A stretch of 64,000 nucleotides of DNA from Paralvinella palmiformis (GCA_025642065.1 JAODUP010000046.1:189001-253000); one strand, 5' to 3'. Counted from the stretch's first letter, positions 25,401 to 42,213 are shown. Program-made: numbers and translations. The notes: generated by a model from the letters alone, not told the origin.

Positions 25401-28229
25401 CACACACAATTAATCTACCTGAGTTTCAGACACTGGTTGTAGTTTAGTGTCCACAGTACTCCATTTTCTTCTCGTGTCTGGCAAGCCAACCATGTCAGTG
25501 CTAGCGTCCTTCTCACCTAAAGAACACAATGAATTAACTTACTGATACGATCTGACAAATTCAAATAAATCTACCAAAATGACAATCTAAAGTCACAACT
25601 TTTTGGTTGTTGTAATAATTACTTTACAAAGAACTCAAACAAAGTTGAAAATCCACGAAGATAAAGATATATTGTCACAGACAATGACATATAACTATTT
25701 GATATTTTGTGATGATTTCTCCATCATAACAACCAAAACAATTTTCATGCCAATTATTTTACACAAAACAAGTACATTAACACACCATAATCAGACTCCA
25801 TTTCATTACGTTTCTGGGAAGTAACTGTGATTTCAATTGCTGGTACACCCATTGTGAGATCAATAGGCAGCAGTCTTCCTTGCTCCAGCTGAGAAGAATG
25901 GGTGCTTAGACCCCCTGTTATGTGTCTGAAAGTATGCATATTTATAAAATGATTTTCTTTCTTTGTGCATGCGTATGCGTGTGATGATGATGATTAGTGT
26001 TTAATTATGGCCACTTTTGTGCACGTGGTAGGTTAAATAAGTGCACGTGTGGGTGTGTGTTAAGAAATTCACAGTTTATATATGTGGTTAAATAATAGAA
26101 AATGCTTTTGCTATTAACTGTCATTAACATACTGATGGGATGGTAGGTACATTGTCAAACTTATAAATAAATAAATAGCATATTTTATAACTGAATTATA
26201 ATTTTGTTTTAAATACCTAAATATTTTTATCTTAAAACTATATCCCAAATTAATCATTTAATAATTGACTAATGGATATGATATAACAGAATAAGTGTAA
26301 ATGTAAAGAATTGCTTATGTATAATTCAATTTACCGGCTCTGTGGTTCTGAGCTGTCTCCTGTTGAAAGATCTGGAGCACCGATGCTACTGAATTCACTA
26401 ATGCCACGTGATCCAGAATGTCTGTAATCCACAGATGTTCCAAACTGATTTATAACAAGTTCTTGATCTTCAGGAGTCATATTCTTCAGGTGAGCTCTAC
26501 TGGGTCTCTGAATTAATAATAAAATAATGAGATGCTTGTAATGATGATGATTGTAATAATAATAATAATAAAGTCCATTTGAAACAGACACCATATTGAA
26601 GAGTGAAAAAGTGTCAATTGTTTGGCTTAACCAAACTCTCCCCAGCATTATATAGAACCATAGCTTAGATTCTATCTTGATGTCATACATAAAATGCCCA
26701 TGAGAAGAGTTAAATTACAGGTCATTTGTGCAGAATGGTAGTTCAGATGGCAGATTGTATAATACAAAAAATGGAAACATTTATATAAGAACCACCAGTA
26801 GTTTCTAGCTTTAACCATGCAGACAGTAATCAATTATAGTAGTTTGCTGTACACATCTGGATTAGTTCCACAGGAATGTCTAGATGTGCCATTGGTTAGA
26901 CATTTAGATTTATAAGTAAATTGTATGTGGATGCCATGCATGCACCCACCCCAAAGAATAAAATATACATAAGCCATTAAATTGAATGTGAGGAGGATAT
27001 TATAATTCTAAATATGTTTTATTGACCACTTCATAAATTTATTTATGAGGAAATTTATGATTATGTAAAACTGAAGAAATATAATTCGAAACAAAGGAAA
27101 GTCAAACAGTATATGTGGCATAAAAGTAGTCATGTTTATATATTTCTTCAACAAATTTCACTAACTAGTGATTTGGATAAACACAGAATTCTACATTAAC
27201 AACTTACCCTTTGTTTGTCTTTGCCAAGAAGATGTTCCATTTTATCCTCCAGCCAGTTCACACGTTTTCTGGCTATGTTAATATTTGACCCAGTCTGCAG
27301 AGCTCTCTGAAGTCCTACACGAGCATATGACAGTTCAGTATTAATCTTTGTGATTATCTGAAAGAACAATGACCAATTCATGAGGTACTATGGTATTTAA
27401 AATAAATTATATTGGACTTCACAATGACCCCTCCCCAAGTAGAGTAACTAAATACTAGACAGACATGTTGAAGGGTGGATATTAATTTACATAAAATGTA
27501 ACTTGGAATAAATAAAGTTTAAGAATATATATACATTTTAAGATAAGGCAATTCTAATCTACTCTAGAGATATCACAGATTATTGTATTTGTCACTACAT
27601 ATATGCAAGATGAAACATTCTGAATTCACTGAGGGCATCTGTTGTCCCAATCAGATATGTGAAATTTGGGTAATAAGTAATAACTGTAACCAATTACTTA
27701 AGTCGTATATTAAGTACAAAATGACAACGAGTTATCAAGATACCATTTAAAACATCATGAATATTTATGAATGATTTCGTTCCAAAAAGAGTTGTTTAGT
27801 AGATATAAAGAATGACTCGCCTTCAGCACCAGCATCATTTCTTCACATCTCTTCTTCAATTCATCAGCCTGACTTCGGCAGAAGTCCTGCTCTTCTTTAG
27901 TTTTAGCATGATCCAGGTCTGTCAATACTCTTTGCAAAGCATCTTGTATATTCCTAACATTCTCCACCTAAATTAGGACAGTGTTACTTTTTGTTTACTT
28001 GGCATTTAATCTAAACATTTGCTTTCATTGCACCTCCTTAACACATAAACATTATTATTACCATACAAAGTAGGATTTAACTCACCTGTTCTTCTAACAA
28101 CACATCAGAACGTCGTCGTATGACAAGATTCTGTTCAAGTGATTTTCCGCTGCTTATTGAAGGTGGTCTTTCATACAGAATGCAGCCTCCTGTGGCAGAC
28201 ATGCTGATAATTCGTTCTAGCTGACTATC
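9947..28229 (-). CDS. long HEAT-repeat gene, HEATR4-like (N-terminus not found)
   Basis: 26 exons join in phase into 1,075 codons plus stop: 28086-28229, 27821-27967, 27208-27357, 26335-26507, 25786-25925, 25419-25516, 24678-25035, 23506-23751, 22643-22701, 22145-22277, 21672-21716, 20223-20263, 19227-19447, 18765-18829, 17982-18032, 15586-15662, 15269-15446, 14964-15085, 14079-14264, 13418-13547, 13168-13250, 12623-12696, 12351-12402, 11930-12016, 10268-10359, 9947-10022. The first is preceded by an acceptor in phase 0, so the start codon lies upstream. Residues about 35-147 are coiled-coil-like. Residues 285-403 are a Ser-rich then acidic linker. From residue 717 to the end are HEAT repeats (helix pairs such as ERTDAARHLGMLKCGDAMVN and DSDENIRAQAVISIGTLGMK), followed by a basic tail. 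HEAT arrays are protein-binding scaffolds. HEATR4 is suggested by the HEAT-only C-terminus and overall length, not proven. The junction 23506/22701 uses a weak donor (CGG|GTGGTT); if unused, the upstream half ends at a stop at 23498 and this is two genes. Confidence 0.7.
12570..12608. repeat. (AT)n microsatellite beside an exon
   Basis: Pure AT repeat in the intron, 15 bases beyond the donor of the exon 12623-12696 of the HEAT gene. Confidence 0.9.
13335..13378. repeat. (AC)n microsatellite
   Basis: AC repeat with one interrupting AG, in the intron 5' (minus sense) of the exon 13168-13250. Confidence 0.9.
14495..14760. mobile_element. inverted-repeat element, shorter copy (family 'caggcatga')
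   Basis: Begins caggcatgagagtgg and shares, in order, blocks such as 'ctgaaaagc', 'gagcaaagtgagccac', 'atttcttcaa', 'tttgat', 'cactcccca' and 'ccggaaaact' with 59087-59489. It lacks about 140 bp found in the middle of that copy. The right end (ctctgatccctg) is a mutated inverted repeat. No convincing target duplication survives. It lies in an intron of the HEAT gene. Confidence 0.7.
16650..16865 (+). mobile_element. SINE-like repeat with tRNA B box
   Basis: Contains gaggtcagaggttgaatccc, which parallels the head of the family C SINE at 1948 (B-box GGTTGAATCCC), then 'aactggaaaggttttctcc' like that copy's 'aacttttccaga'. The body differs, so it may be a related subfamily. It lies in the large intron between 15662 and 17982. 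Confidence 0.45.
17395..17473. repeat. (GT)n microsatellite, 79 bp
   Basis: The longest pure GT run in the window, intronic in the HEAT gene. Such tracts can adopt left-handed DNA and are highly variable between individuals. Confidence 0.95.
18894..18967. repeat. (AC)n-(TA)n compound microsatellite
   Basis: CA dinucleotides pass directly into TA dinucleotides, 65 bases upstream (minus sense) of the exon 18765-18829. Confidence 0.9.
19647..19727. repeat. (CA)n-(GA)n compound microsatellite
   Basis: CA repeats with scattered T, then a clean GA run of about 26 bases, inside an intron of the HEAT gene. Confidence 0.9.
20473..20540. repeat. (TA)n-(TTTA)n compound microsatellite
   Basis: TA dinucleotides are followed by eight or so TTTA units, intronic. 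Confidence 0.9.
21085..21215 (-). mobile_element. tRNA-derived SINE (family B)
   Basis: Plus-strand blocks 'ggtcacacctggaacatatgg', 'acatcccagaaacacaggta', 'aacctggaagtttacagtgc' and 'gttctaaccactttgtg' (longest kept short here) recur at 22965, 23865, 24022, 25049 and 51965. The reverse complement has an A-box-like AGTGGTTAGAAC and a mutated B box, so the head is tRNA-derived. Confidence 0.65.
21370..21420. repeat. (TA)n microsatellite
   Basis: Pure TA run of about 50 bases, intronic in the HEAT gene. Confidence 0.95.
22319..22486. repeat. cluster of (AC)n, (TG)n, (TC)n and (TA)n tracts
   Basis: An AC run at 22319-22360 and a TG-TC-TA compound run at 22420-22486 face each other around a 40-base spacer. 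AC and TG runs are reverse complements, so the region could form a long imperfect hairpin in RNA. It sits in the intron between the exons 22643-22701 and 22145-22277. Confidence 0.85.
22965..23145 (-). mobile_element. tRNA-derived SINE (family B), long copy
   Basis: Most complete family B copy in the window. The reverse complement carries the tRNA-like end (gtgactagagggcactcg, then aagcactgtgctgcaaacc) and the body (tgggatttatttcctgtggg). It ends near gttgagttgcgttatttagc. It lies in the intron just downstream of the weak junction of the HEAT gene. Confidence 0.65.
23865..24010 (-). mobile_element. tRNA-derived SINE (family B)
   Basis: Starts at a gagtgagt tail and ends with aacctggaagtttgcagtac and the tRNA-like part. 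The gagt-type tail is shared with 24022 and 25049. Confidence 0.6.
24022..24205 (-). mobile_element. tRNA-derived SINE (family B) with (GAGT)n tail
   Basis: Begins with about five GAGT units, then 'catctgggagctatagcgg' and 'atatcccacaaatacaggta', the family B body. Placed head to tail after the copy at 23865. Confidence 0.55.
25049..25225 (-). mobile_element. tRNA-derived SINE (family B) with (GAGT)n tail
   Basis: GAGT tail, 'ggtcacactggaaatactgc', then 'tgatctgaagatttgcagca' and the tRNA-like end. It sits 14 bases upstream (minus sense) of the Ser-rich exon 24678-25035. Confidence 0.6.
25984..26040 (-). mobile_element. SINE tail fragment (family A)
   Basis: Only the 3' tail of family A is present (gatgatgatgattagtgttt, then ccacttttgtgcacgtggta). 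Probably a heavily 5'-truncated insertion. Confidence 0.55.
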
Positions 28230-28282
28230 CTAAAAACGTAATCGAGTATAAAGCTTACTGACACACATATATGCACATGCAC

Positions 28283-28330
<48 letters not shown>

Positions 28331-31073
28331 AATGTATATAATTATCTTCTGGCAATTTCTACCATATTGTTTTATTATTGTTTTATTATGATAAACAACA
28401 CAAAAATATGTATTTGATACAAAATATAGCATTGACATTGAACAACAACATATAGGGACTTTAATAAAAAAAAGTAGTTGCACTGCGAATATAACATAGC
28501 CATTTTTTTGGAGAGAAATTGTATCAGTGTGAGTATTGACCGTTCTGGTTAATGTCACCATTAACACTGAAGTTAATAATGACAGTCAATTCTAAATGAT
28601 TGATGAAGGATGTTTCACAAAATTTGCACTTGGTTGAAATCGATCACATGACATGCTAATCTTGAATCATTAACAAAACAATATTGGTCTAAATTATACA
28701 CTAATTACAATAAATACAACAGTCATATAATATTAATCATCTTTATAAGTGGTACATTTAAAAAAGATATAAACACATCTGAAAATTCACCTTATACTCT
28801 ATAGTTAATAAAGTCAAAGAAATTACTTGGGAATTATTGCAAAAAGTGGTATACAATAAAGGTCACTTCATGTATTTATTGACATAAAACAAATAACATA
28901 ACTCAAAAGACCCAATTTGTTGTATGTCTGTGGAACAAGAAGTGAAAATAGCACAGATAGAACAAAAGTAAACAATGATCACCAATATTTGACCAGATCT
29001 GAATGAGTGAGCATTGAAATTATATTTGTTTGTTCTTTTGTTGTTGTTTTTTTAGTTTTTTGTGAAAAATCAACAACTACGATATTCAAGGGTAACACAA
29101 AATATTCAAATAGTTTCTTCTAATGTAAATCATCTCATTACTGAACAGCATCATAACGGTAAAACAAACTGTGCCCATTGGTTTAACAGTGTCTGCTTTC
29201 TGGAGGTGACCTAAAATAAATCAGGGTTCATCTATATATTGTAGTCTGGACTATTTTTCGACGGTTAAGAAGTTGCCAAATTTCACACCGTAAGACACAA
29301 CCTAAATCTGCAATGCCAACAACACAAAAACACAACGTCAGCTATTCTCCTGATCATAAAGTGTTTAATTTGTTTGCATATGGTTAAATAGGTGTGAATA
29401 AGAATTAATCCTAATCTCAAGTTACCATAAAAGAAATCAGACACTCAGTATAGTTTTGAAATACCAGTGCTGTTAAATATAACTGCCAATGCTAACACTA
29501 ATACTGATAAGGACAATCAATTTTAGACTGCTAACAAAGCAGACTAATAACCATCAAAGTAGGAAACTTAATAATAACTACCGTATTCCGTTTCAAAATC
29601 ATTTGGATATTTATTGCACCATTTGTTATAACAAAAGAATTGTCTTTAAAATCAATTACTGGAAGAAGAAAAAAAAAACAATATTTTAGTGAGCTCTGAT
29701 GGTCTTTGTGCTAAAGGATGGACTTGCCCTAATTGTCAAAGTGTTAGGTTTGCTGAAAATGAATGGACAGTACAATTTAAATCAAGCAACCCATCCACTA
29801 GTGAAAATGGCAGAAACACATAGAAAAAATGCATTTAATAAATTGTGTTCTGGTCAGATGTGAATGATCACTGAACAATGCCACTTCTGAGCTTCACCAC
29901 TTGAGATACATTATGCAGACAGATCAATAATATTCACGGTCGTGTATACTGATTTTGTTATTTATTGTGTTTAGATCATGTATGATAATAATTACAGCAT
30001 TGTTGATCTGATGTTCTGAAGACATTACTTTATAGGTTACCTAATATAGGCTTTGTTGATTAATTGATTAAAACATGCATCACAACAGCCTTAATAACTA
30101 ATAAAAACATCTATATTGAAATTCTGCATTCTATGTATAGCTTATTTCTTACAGAGTGTGTTAGTTCTTTTAAAAGTGAGCATTTGTAATAAATAAATGA
30201 ATTATGTTCACATAGTTTGTACATATCATTACACTAGATTCATCACCACTTAATTAAAATCACTAAGGAAGTGAGTCTGATCATCAACTTGATTAATTAT
30301 AGATACATATTTAGTATCCTGCGGCATCATTCATACCCACTATTGGCTTGTAGTATGCTTCTGTTGATTAGGACCAGCATTATATACTTAATGCCAAATG
30401 TCCACTGCCTACATGTAATAACTCTAATACTATATCCTGCATACATATGCATTTTCATGGTTCCTACAGCCAAGGAAATATTAATTTCCAGGACATTCCC
30501 AGGACAAAATTACCATTTTTATGGTACACCCTCCACCTCACCCCTTCCAGTTGTTTGATCCACCCACTTTTATTTAAATTTCAACTAACATGGGATATTA
30601 AGACCATGTACTTGCACTCTTTTTTCTTCTATCATTGAAGTTTTTCTACACACATAACATTGTTCAGATTTCCTGATTTTGTAAAATTCCAGGACATTTT
30701 CAGGACCTGGAAAATAAATTTGTTATTTTCCAAGTTTTCCAGGACATCTGGATAGCTGTACATAATGTTTTGCATGTGTGCAGAACATTTCCATACATTG
30801 TATATATTTTTAGTTTTATTGAAATTTTTCAATACAGATGAGTGAAAGCAGAAACAAGATGTGGCTTAGATCTACTGCCAGCACTATCCAACACCATGTA
30901 ATTTAGATCAGGGTTGACACTGGATTCAATATGTCATATTAACTCATTGCTTTACTTATATATAATTACATTGCATTCACTAATACAAGAATAGGCCATA
31001 CAAACGTAAATTAATATAGAGATATATCTAGGCATGATCAAAATAAAAAGGATTATATTGTTTTATAAATGAC

Positions 31074-31124
<51 letters not shown>

Positions 31125-31689
31125 ACAAAGCAGAGAAGGGTTGATATTTTGATTTTTTTGTCATAAGTACTGAAATATTTTGAGTGGGAAAATGTTTAAC
31201 CTCTAGTCAAGATCTAATCAGCAGATTGAGCAGTGAAGTGTGTCATGTGATGAAATGTCCAAAACTCATTTGAATGATTAAGCATTAACATTATACTTTA
31301 TAGTAGAGTGACAAACTGTATCCAATAAGTCAAATCATAGTTCTGGGCATGCAATTCATGGTGGGATTGTTTTGGGATAAACAAACACACATGGTGAACC
31401 AGAGGCAGTACATACAAATAAGAAGAAGCAGATGTCATTTGTTTTTATTGGAAAAACAAAGTTATAAAACAGAAGAACATTTTCTCTGTTTGTGATATCG
31501 AACACCTATACTATATTTAAATTATCTAAGTGTCTCTGTCTGAGGTACTTAAAAATTATTCAAGTAACTTTTACGTAGATCTAGCAGTGTATTTGTCAAA
31601 TATTTTTTGGACGTTTATTTACTGGGTCTAAACATCATTACAGTCTGACATGATGGATACATTGGCTGCATCAACATCAGATGAATTCA
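28230..31689. other. AT-rich region, no exon confirmed
   Basis: Contains (TA)n runs at 28287-28327 and 31080-31119. Around 30500-30740 is a stretch with repeated 'ccaggacat' and 'tccaggacctgg'-type motifs that resembles the MITE at 40479. It may be the first intron of the HEAT gene, since the exon at 28229 starts in phase with something upstream, but no upstream coding exon was identified. Confidence 0.45.
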
Positions 31690-32830
31690 GGCTATTATGG
31701 GTGGACATCCTGTATGGTGAACCCTCTGTCTGCCATGATTAAGTCATTGGGTTCCACCAGATCTAAGAAGCCTGATTCCCTGGTGATCTTCTGGTCAGAG
31801 GCCCGCCCACCCCATGCCTCTGATAAAAAACTAATGGCTCCATTTGGTGTGATGCCAATATGAAATTTTGTTCTGTTGGGTTTTTTATAATCATTCCATG
31901 TGTTGGCCTGCAGTTCTAAATCATGAGGACGCTCTATGAAAGTTTTGGTACAATCTATGGTACATCAGAGGTGTTGGTAGTCTTCTAGGGATTTTGGAAG
32001 ATGTTGATGTATCATTTGTTTTAATGCCCAGAAGATTATAGGATATAGAGTAGCAGCCAGCATCTTTACCCAGGTGTTGATTATTTGAGAAACCTCCACT
32101 GATGAAATTTCAAATATATCTGACAGCAACTCAGTAATGATAGCAATATGTAACTTCATCAGTAGCACCAACAACTCTTCCTGCAATGATGTACAGTGCT
32201 TTGGGTCAGGTTTCTGTGATTTCTTCCTCAACTTATGGATCTTACCACATATATCCCAGTAGTGCATTCATTATCTGTGCCTTGTGTGCAACAAGATTGG
32301 GGAGACTGTAAAAAGCTGATTTATTAAGGAGCCCAGTATATGTTCTGACTTTCTTATCACTGGCCAGAAATCTTCTAATTAGATTCGTTTGTTTCTTGTT
32401 GGTCAAAATTGGCATCTTGGACTTAGTGACAATTTCCTTAAGTTCATCATATTCATTCTGTAAGTTTTTTCAGCTTTGCTTATGGAGAACTACAAATCAC
32501 AAATTGACAAGCTGTTGCAGTTGCTGGTCATTGCCAGGCATTGGGCATACATCTTCCACAAGTTTCAATGGATTGATGTTCTGTTGCGCCGGTTCTTGTC
32601 TCAATTTTGGTGGTTTCTGGGAGAATTGTGGAGCAACGTTTACACCAAGAATTTGAGTTGGGTGTGGATATGCCGCTGTTGGCTTACCATCAATGAAATG
32701 GATAAATTAAATTCTGTCATCTGCAGATGGTAGCCAGTTTTTTCCCATTTGTTCCTTTCCGATAAACAGTCTTGCTTGAGCCGTGCTGCCATGTCTTTTC
32801 AGTTGGGAATGTATGGAGCGTGAATAGAAG
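31690..32830 (-). pseudogene. decayed THAP / DDE_Tnp_4 transposase (Harbinger/ISL2EU type)
   Basis: Reading the minus strand gives the end of a THAP-like zinc finger (FIDGKPTAAYPHPTQILG), then a Pro-rich linker and a helix-rich stretch (SLQEELLVLLMKLHIAIITE; SSVEVSQIINTWVKML). A DDE core follows with [18 protein letters not shown]-like [28 protein letters not shown] and a second catalytic block, MADRGF. Premature stops (for example directly before C-T-I-D) and a frame change near the finger break it, and the C-terminal catalytic Glu region is missing. The family is inferred from motif order; ISL2EU and related THAP-DDE4 transposases share this order. It is a dead copy and no terminal repeats were found. 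Confidence 0.75.
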
Positions 32831-33156
32831 TGGACACTGACATGCATCATCAGTCCTCTTACACCAATGCTTTAAACAAGTTAACTAGGTCCATCTAGAG
32901 AAAGTGTATGTGCAGTTGGAGCAATGTTCAAAGGCACACATGTGAACCATCTTATCAATAACATGTCACTAGCTAGGTGTTTTATAAACCAAATAATTAG
33001 ACTAACAAATAACAGTCGTTTAATCAAGTAAATATCCCAATTATTAAAAACAAACATCTTTTTTGAGGTAGATCATACCACAGAGTTGGTGATAACAGTC
33101 AGCAACCATGTAGTAGTACTACCAATACTACTAAGCTTACTACTAGTAGTATTAGA

Positions 33157-34246
33157 CAGGGTTGGCAGGTTTCTCTCCTACATGGTAAAAACCACGGTAA
33201 TTACCAAGTTTCTGCTGATATAGGGAAAATGGCAGAATGGGGAGAAACTAAATTTGGAGAAAGTTGCAATGAAAATACTCATTTAATAGAGACTTTAACA
33301 GTTTAAAACCAATATACATATGAATAAAGTATTTAATTATAAATCTTGTCCCCAAAAAACTGTTGCACATGCCACATACTTATTGAAAGTATATGTCAAT
33401 AATTCATCATATTTAAGATTGTGAGATAACAGATTGAGATTATTTATTTCTGGTATATGTGCAGTGATATACATTATAATGCTGAATAAATTTGAATTGA
33501 TAATGACTGCTTTGTTATGCAACACTTTCAGGTCAATACAACACCATGAAATACCCAATCAACTGTGAGGAGGGTGATGTTGTGTCTAGTCGTGCTTGAC
33601 TCCTCCCAGTAACATCATGTAGTTCTGGTGTCAAAAAATCTCAGCATTGACCCTATTACTTGGTGGAATGCAATGAACCCAAGTGGAGTGAATTCTGATT
33701 TTGTGGATTTTGCCTGCTATAATCTCCAGTATCAATTGAATGAATCTTCTCAAACTTTGGTCAAGTTCGTAGCAAAGTCAGGAACAAACTTGGCAACAAC
33801 ACAGCATCAAAGCTGGTGTTTTGCTACTGTCTACTGAGGGGAGATGTGAAAATTGACTATTAATTATATGGATATGAACATTATCACAGTATCTCATGTA
33901 TGTGCATCATTTTGTTTCACATCTGTGTAATGTGCAGGTAAACATGTTCTAATACCACAGTTTTCATACACAAAATCATACAGTGTTATGTGCCAAATGT
34001 GATATAATAAACCAATTAAATTTTGAATATTTGTTATTTTTCTTAAAAGTATTTCGCTAAACAGATGAATGAATGTACTCTGGTTTGCATATTGTTATGG
34101 TGCTGCACCTTAAAATAAACAAATCTGGAAGTTCATCCCCATATCTCCCCATTTTGTGCCATTTCTCCCCAGCAGAAAGGTATTTCTCCCCTTTTCTCCC
34201 CATGGCAGGGAGAAATACCTTTCTGTCATGGGGTAAGCCAACCCTG
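33157..34246 (+). mobile_element. hAT-type element with 8-bp target duplication
   Basis: Left end cagggttggcaggtttctcc-like and right end gccaaccctg are inverted repeats (10 bp perfect). The 8 bases outside each end are gtattaga (33149-33156) and gtactaga (34247-34254), differing at one base. An 8-bp duplication with a CAGGGTTGGC-type end is the mark of hAT transposons. The inside holds repeated 'tctcccc' blocks near the right end and a possible transposase remnant (33628-33837). Confidence 0.8.
33628..33837 (+). pseudogene. possible hAT transposase C-terminal remnant
   Basis: A 69-codon frame contains DPITWWNAM, resembling the D-P-x-x-W-W start of hAT dimerisation domains. Near its end T-T-Q-H-Q-S-W-C-F-A-T-V-Y resembles the 'ERxxSxxxxxHS' block that closes the domain. 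Position inside a hAT-bounded element supports this. The match is weak and the frame stops immediately afterwards. Confidence 0.45.
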
Positions 34247-34254
34247 GTACTAGA

Positions 34255-35698
34255 GCTATTATACATGTACTAAATCAGATTTCAGAAATTTGGGCAGCAC
34301 TTCAACTAGCATTAAGTTGTTTATTAGACTTAATTATATATATTTCCAAGTCTAATATTTTTCAAAATATTTTCAAAAAAGTACAAAACTTTGTTTTGTA
34401 GATCTAGCAGTCTACAATTGTAGTGTTCATTTCCTGTGATCAAGACTCTGCCACTGCACTCAATTTCTGATGATTTGATATTTAAATAAAAATAAAGTTT
34501 AAATATACTCCTTAAACATCATTATGAATAGATGTGTGTTTTTCTCATATCAGCATGAATTAAATAATTATCAAAAGTTCAAAACATTGCTAAAGTTGAA
34601 AAAATATATCCGCAGACAACTTTCTAATAATGCCATGTGCTTTTGTTTATCCTGTGAACATGACTCTGAAGTGACTTTTAACACATGCACATTGTCATTG
34701 GGAACTTCAATTAGGCTTATTGTATCAAAGGTGTAGCAATCTTTTTATGCAATAAATATATATGGCGGGACGACCGAAATTAGACTATACTGTCTCTACT
34801 ATTATACTATAGGGTCTCTAGTCAGGGACCAGTTTGTCCAGTGGACCAGTAGGTTAATTTTAGCTTATTTATTTATTTAAGTGCAAATTAATTTAAAACC
34901 GGAAAATACTAATGTTTTCACTTTCAACATCAGCTTGCAACATAAATTACTTTCTGACTCAATACCTTTACAATAAATATATCACTTATTGTTCACTGTA
35001 TAATCTTCAAGGGTCACTTACTAATGGTCGATATTATAAGACATTTCATCCTCATTTGTTAATCATTTGAATGAATCTTATAGTAAATGTAAACAAATCG
35101 GTTGCTACGGACTTACAGACCTTAGATAAAGACACAGAGGTATTATTCCAGTATTACCGAATCCTGTATCGTACAGTATATTAATCCTGATCAAAACATT
35201 ATTGATACATGATGCCAGCTGGTGTAACAAATAATAAATCCAAGTATCAACACTAAACTAGATCCAACTATACAACGAATGTTTTCATATATCTGTCCTA
35301 TTGTAAATTCGTACCATAATATATTCGGCACGACAACGATCAATCTGTATTTGTATCAAAAGAACATGGTAGTCTATTAACATATTCAAGTATAATGTTT
35401 CAATTACTGCATTAGACTATAATACAAAGGGTTTGCATATCTGTGATTGCAAAGAAGACATGTGACTTTTTAACTCTATTGTTTTAGACTGTAGCCTCTC
35501 TTGTCTAAATCTAGACTACCTGCAGATCTCCAAACATTTTCATAGTCACAGTAAGTAAACACTATTATTAATAATATCTTAATTAATACGTAATATTCTG
35601 TTAATAGAACTCGATTAAAATCGTAATAACATGCTTACAAATTAAATTATTATTATTAATGTGTTATGATGGTACGATTTGAGAAAGGGCGAATTTAC
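34255..35698. other. non-coding stretch, no gene seen
   Basis: AT-rich sequence leading up to the RPS15A start. No exon supported. Confidence 0.5.
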
Positions 35699-35746
35699 CG
35701 GAGTTGTAATATTTCCCACAATCCATTTAACTTCCTCTTTTACCAT
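35699..35746 (-). CDS. possible first exon antisense to the RPS15A leader
   Basis: On the minus strand, ATG 35746-35744 in a fair start context (cgcgATGG) opens 16 codons (MVKEEVKWIVGNITTP) ending at a donor, CCG|GTAAAT, in phase 0. The first known exon of the HEAT gene at 28229 also begins in phase 0, so this could be its start. It overlaps the first exon of RPS15A head to head. Chance is quite possible for 16 codons. Confidence 0.25.
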
Positions 35747-35762
35747 CGCGGCTGTTGTGGAG
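35728..35762 (+). promoter_or_regulatory. RPS15A transcription start with 5'TOP tract
   Basis: cttcctctttta at 35731-35742 is a terminal oligopyrimidine tract, the element that begins ribosomal protein mRNAs and brings them under growth (TOR/LARP1) control. The first exon probably runs from the C at 35731 to a donor at about 35761 (tggag|gtgct). There is no obvious TATA box, as usual for these genes. Confidence 0.6.
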
Positions 35763-36005
35763 GTGCTTATTTGTAGTGGCCTTAATAAAATCTGTTAACA
35801 TCGTCTATTTTTAATCAACATTTAAATAAATATGATCAGATTAAATTAAGTAATTTCCATTTTATCTAGCTATCATTATAATATATGTTTGTCTGCTTGT
35901 TATATATGTATATTTCTCCAATTATTGTATGATTGTTTTGGGAAGTTCTATAATAATTAATATCTTAAAGCATAGCAAGTCACTGTAGTTGGCATATTCA
36001 TATAA

Positions 36006-41558
<5,553 letters not shown>

Positions 41559-41581
41559 AATTGTTGTAAGGCGACATAAAA

Positions 41582-41587
41582 AATAAA
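41582..41587 (+). terminator. RPS15A poly(A) signal
   Basis: AATAAA 24 bases after the stop codon, matching the very short 3' UTR usual for ribosomal protein genes. A t-rich stretch follows. Confidence 0.75.
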
Positions 41588-42213
41588 AATTTATTACAGT
41601 GATGTGTGCATTCTGTGAACATGTTGATTGCATGTGATCATTCATTGTGCACCGTTCTTCGGTGCAGAACAAACTGAACTGCTGCCATTGGTACCAGACC
41701 TGTTACATTTTGTATCTAGATACTGTTTTCAATGTAACTGACATGTATCTTGATACATTTGTAAATTTTTCAACTGTAACTTGTCTAGATATGTTGCAAA
41801 AGTATCTGAATTTTAGATACATGATTATTTTAAATACTATATGTAATTGCACATTTAACACTAATAAATAGTCATTAATACTATATAATTTTAACATACA
41901 CGGTCACCTAATACAATTAATTGAGTAGCCTTTAATATAAATTATAAGGAGGGCTATGACCCTTGATTGTATCTTTCATGATTTAAATAACAATCGTGAA
42001 CTGAGAAATATGATCAACATGAATAACTTATGCTAATCATTGAAGCCATCATGCAGATCATGTCCTGACACTAATAGTTCATAGAAGTGAAATTAAGTGT
42101 TTGATGTATTCTTGCCAAATCATTTTAAACCCAGAATTTCAGGTCATTGTCAGTTTAACCAGTTTTCAACTTACCATTGCTTGAACTTCAACAAACGTAT
42201 TATTATATCAGAT

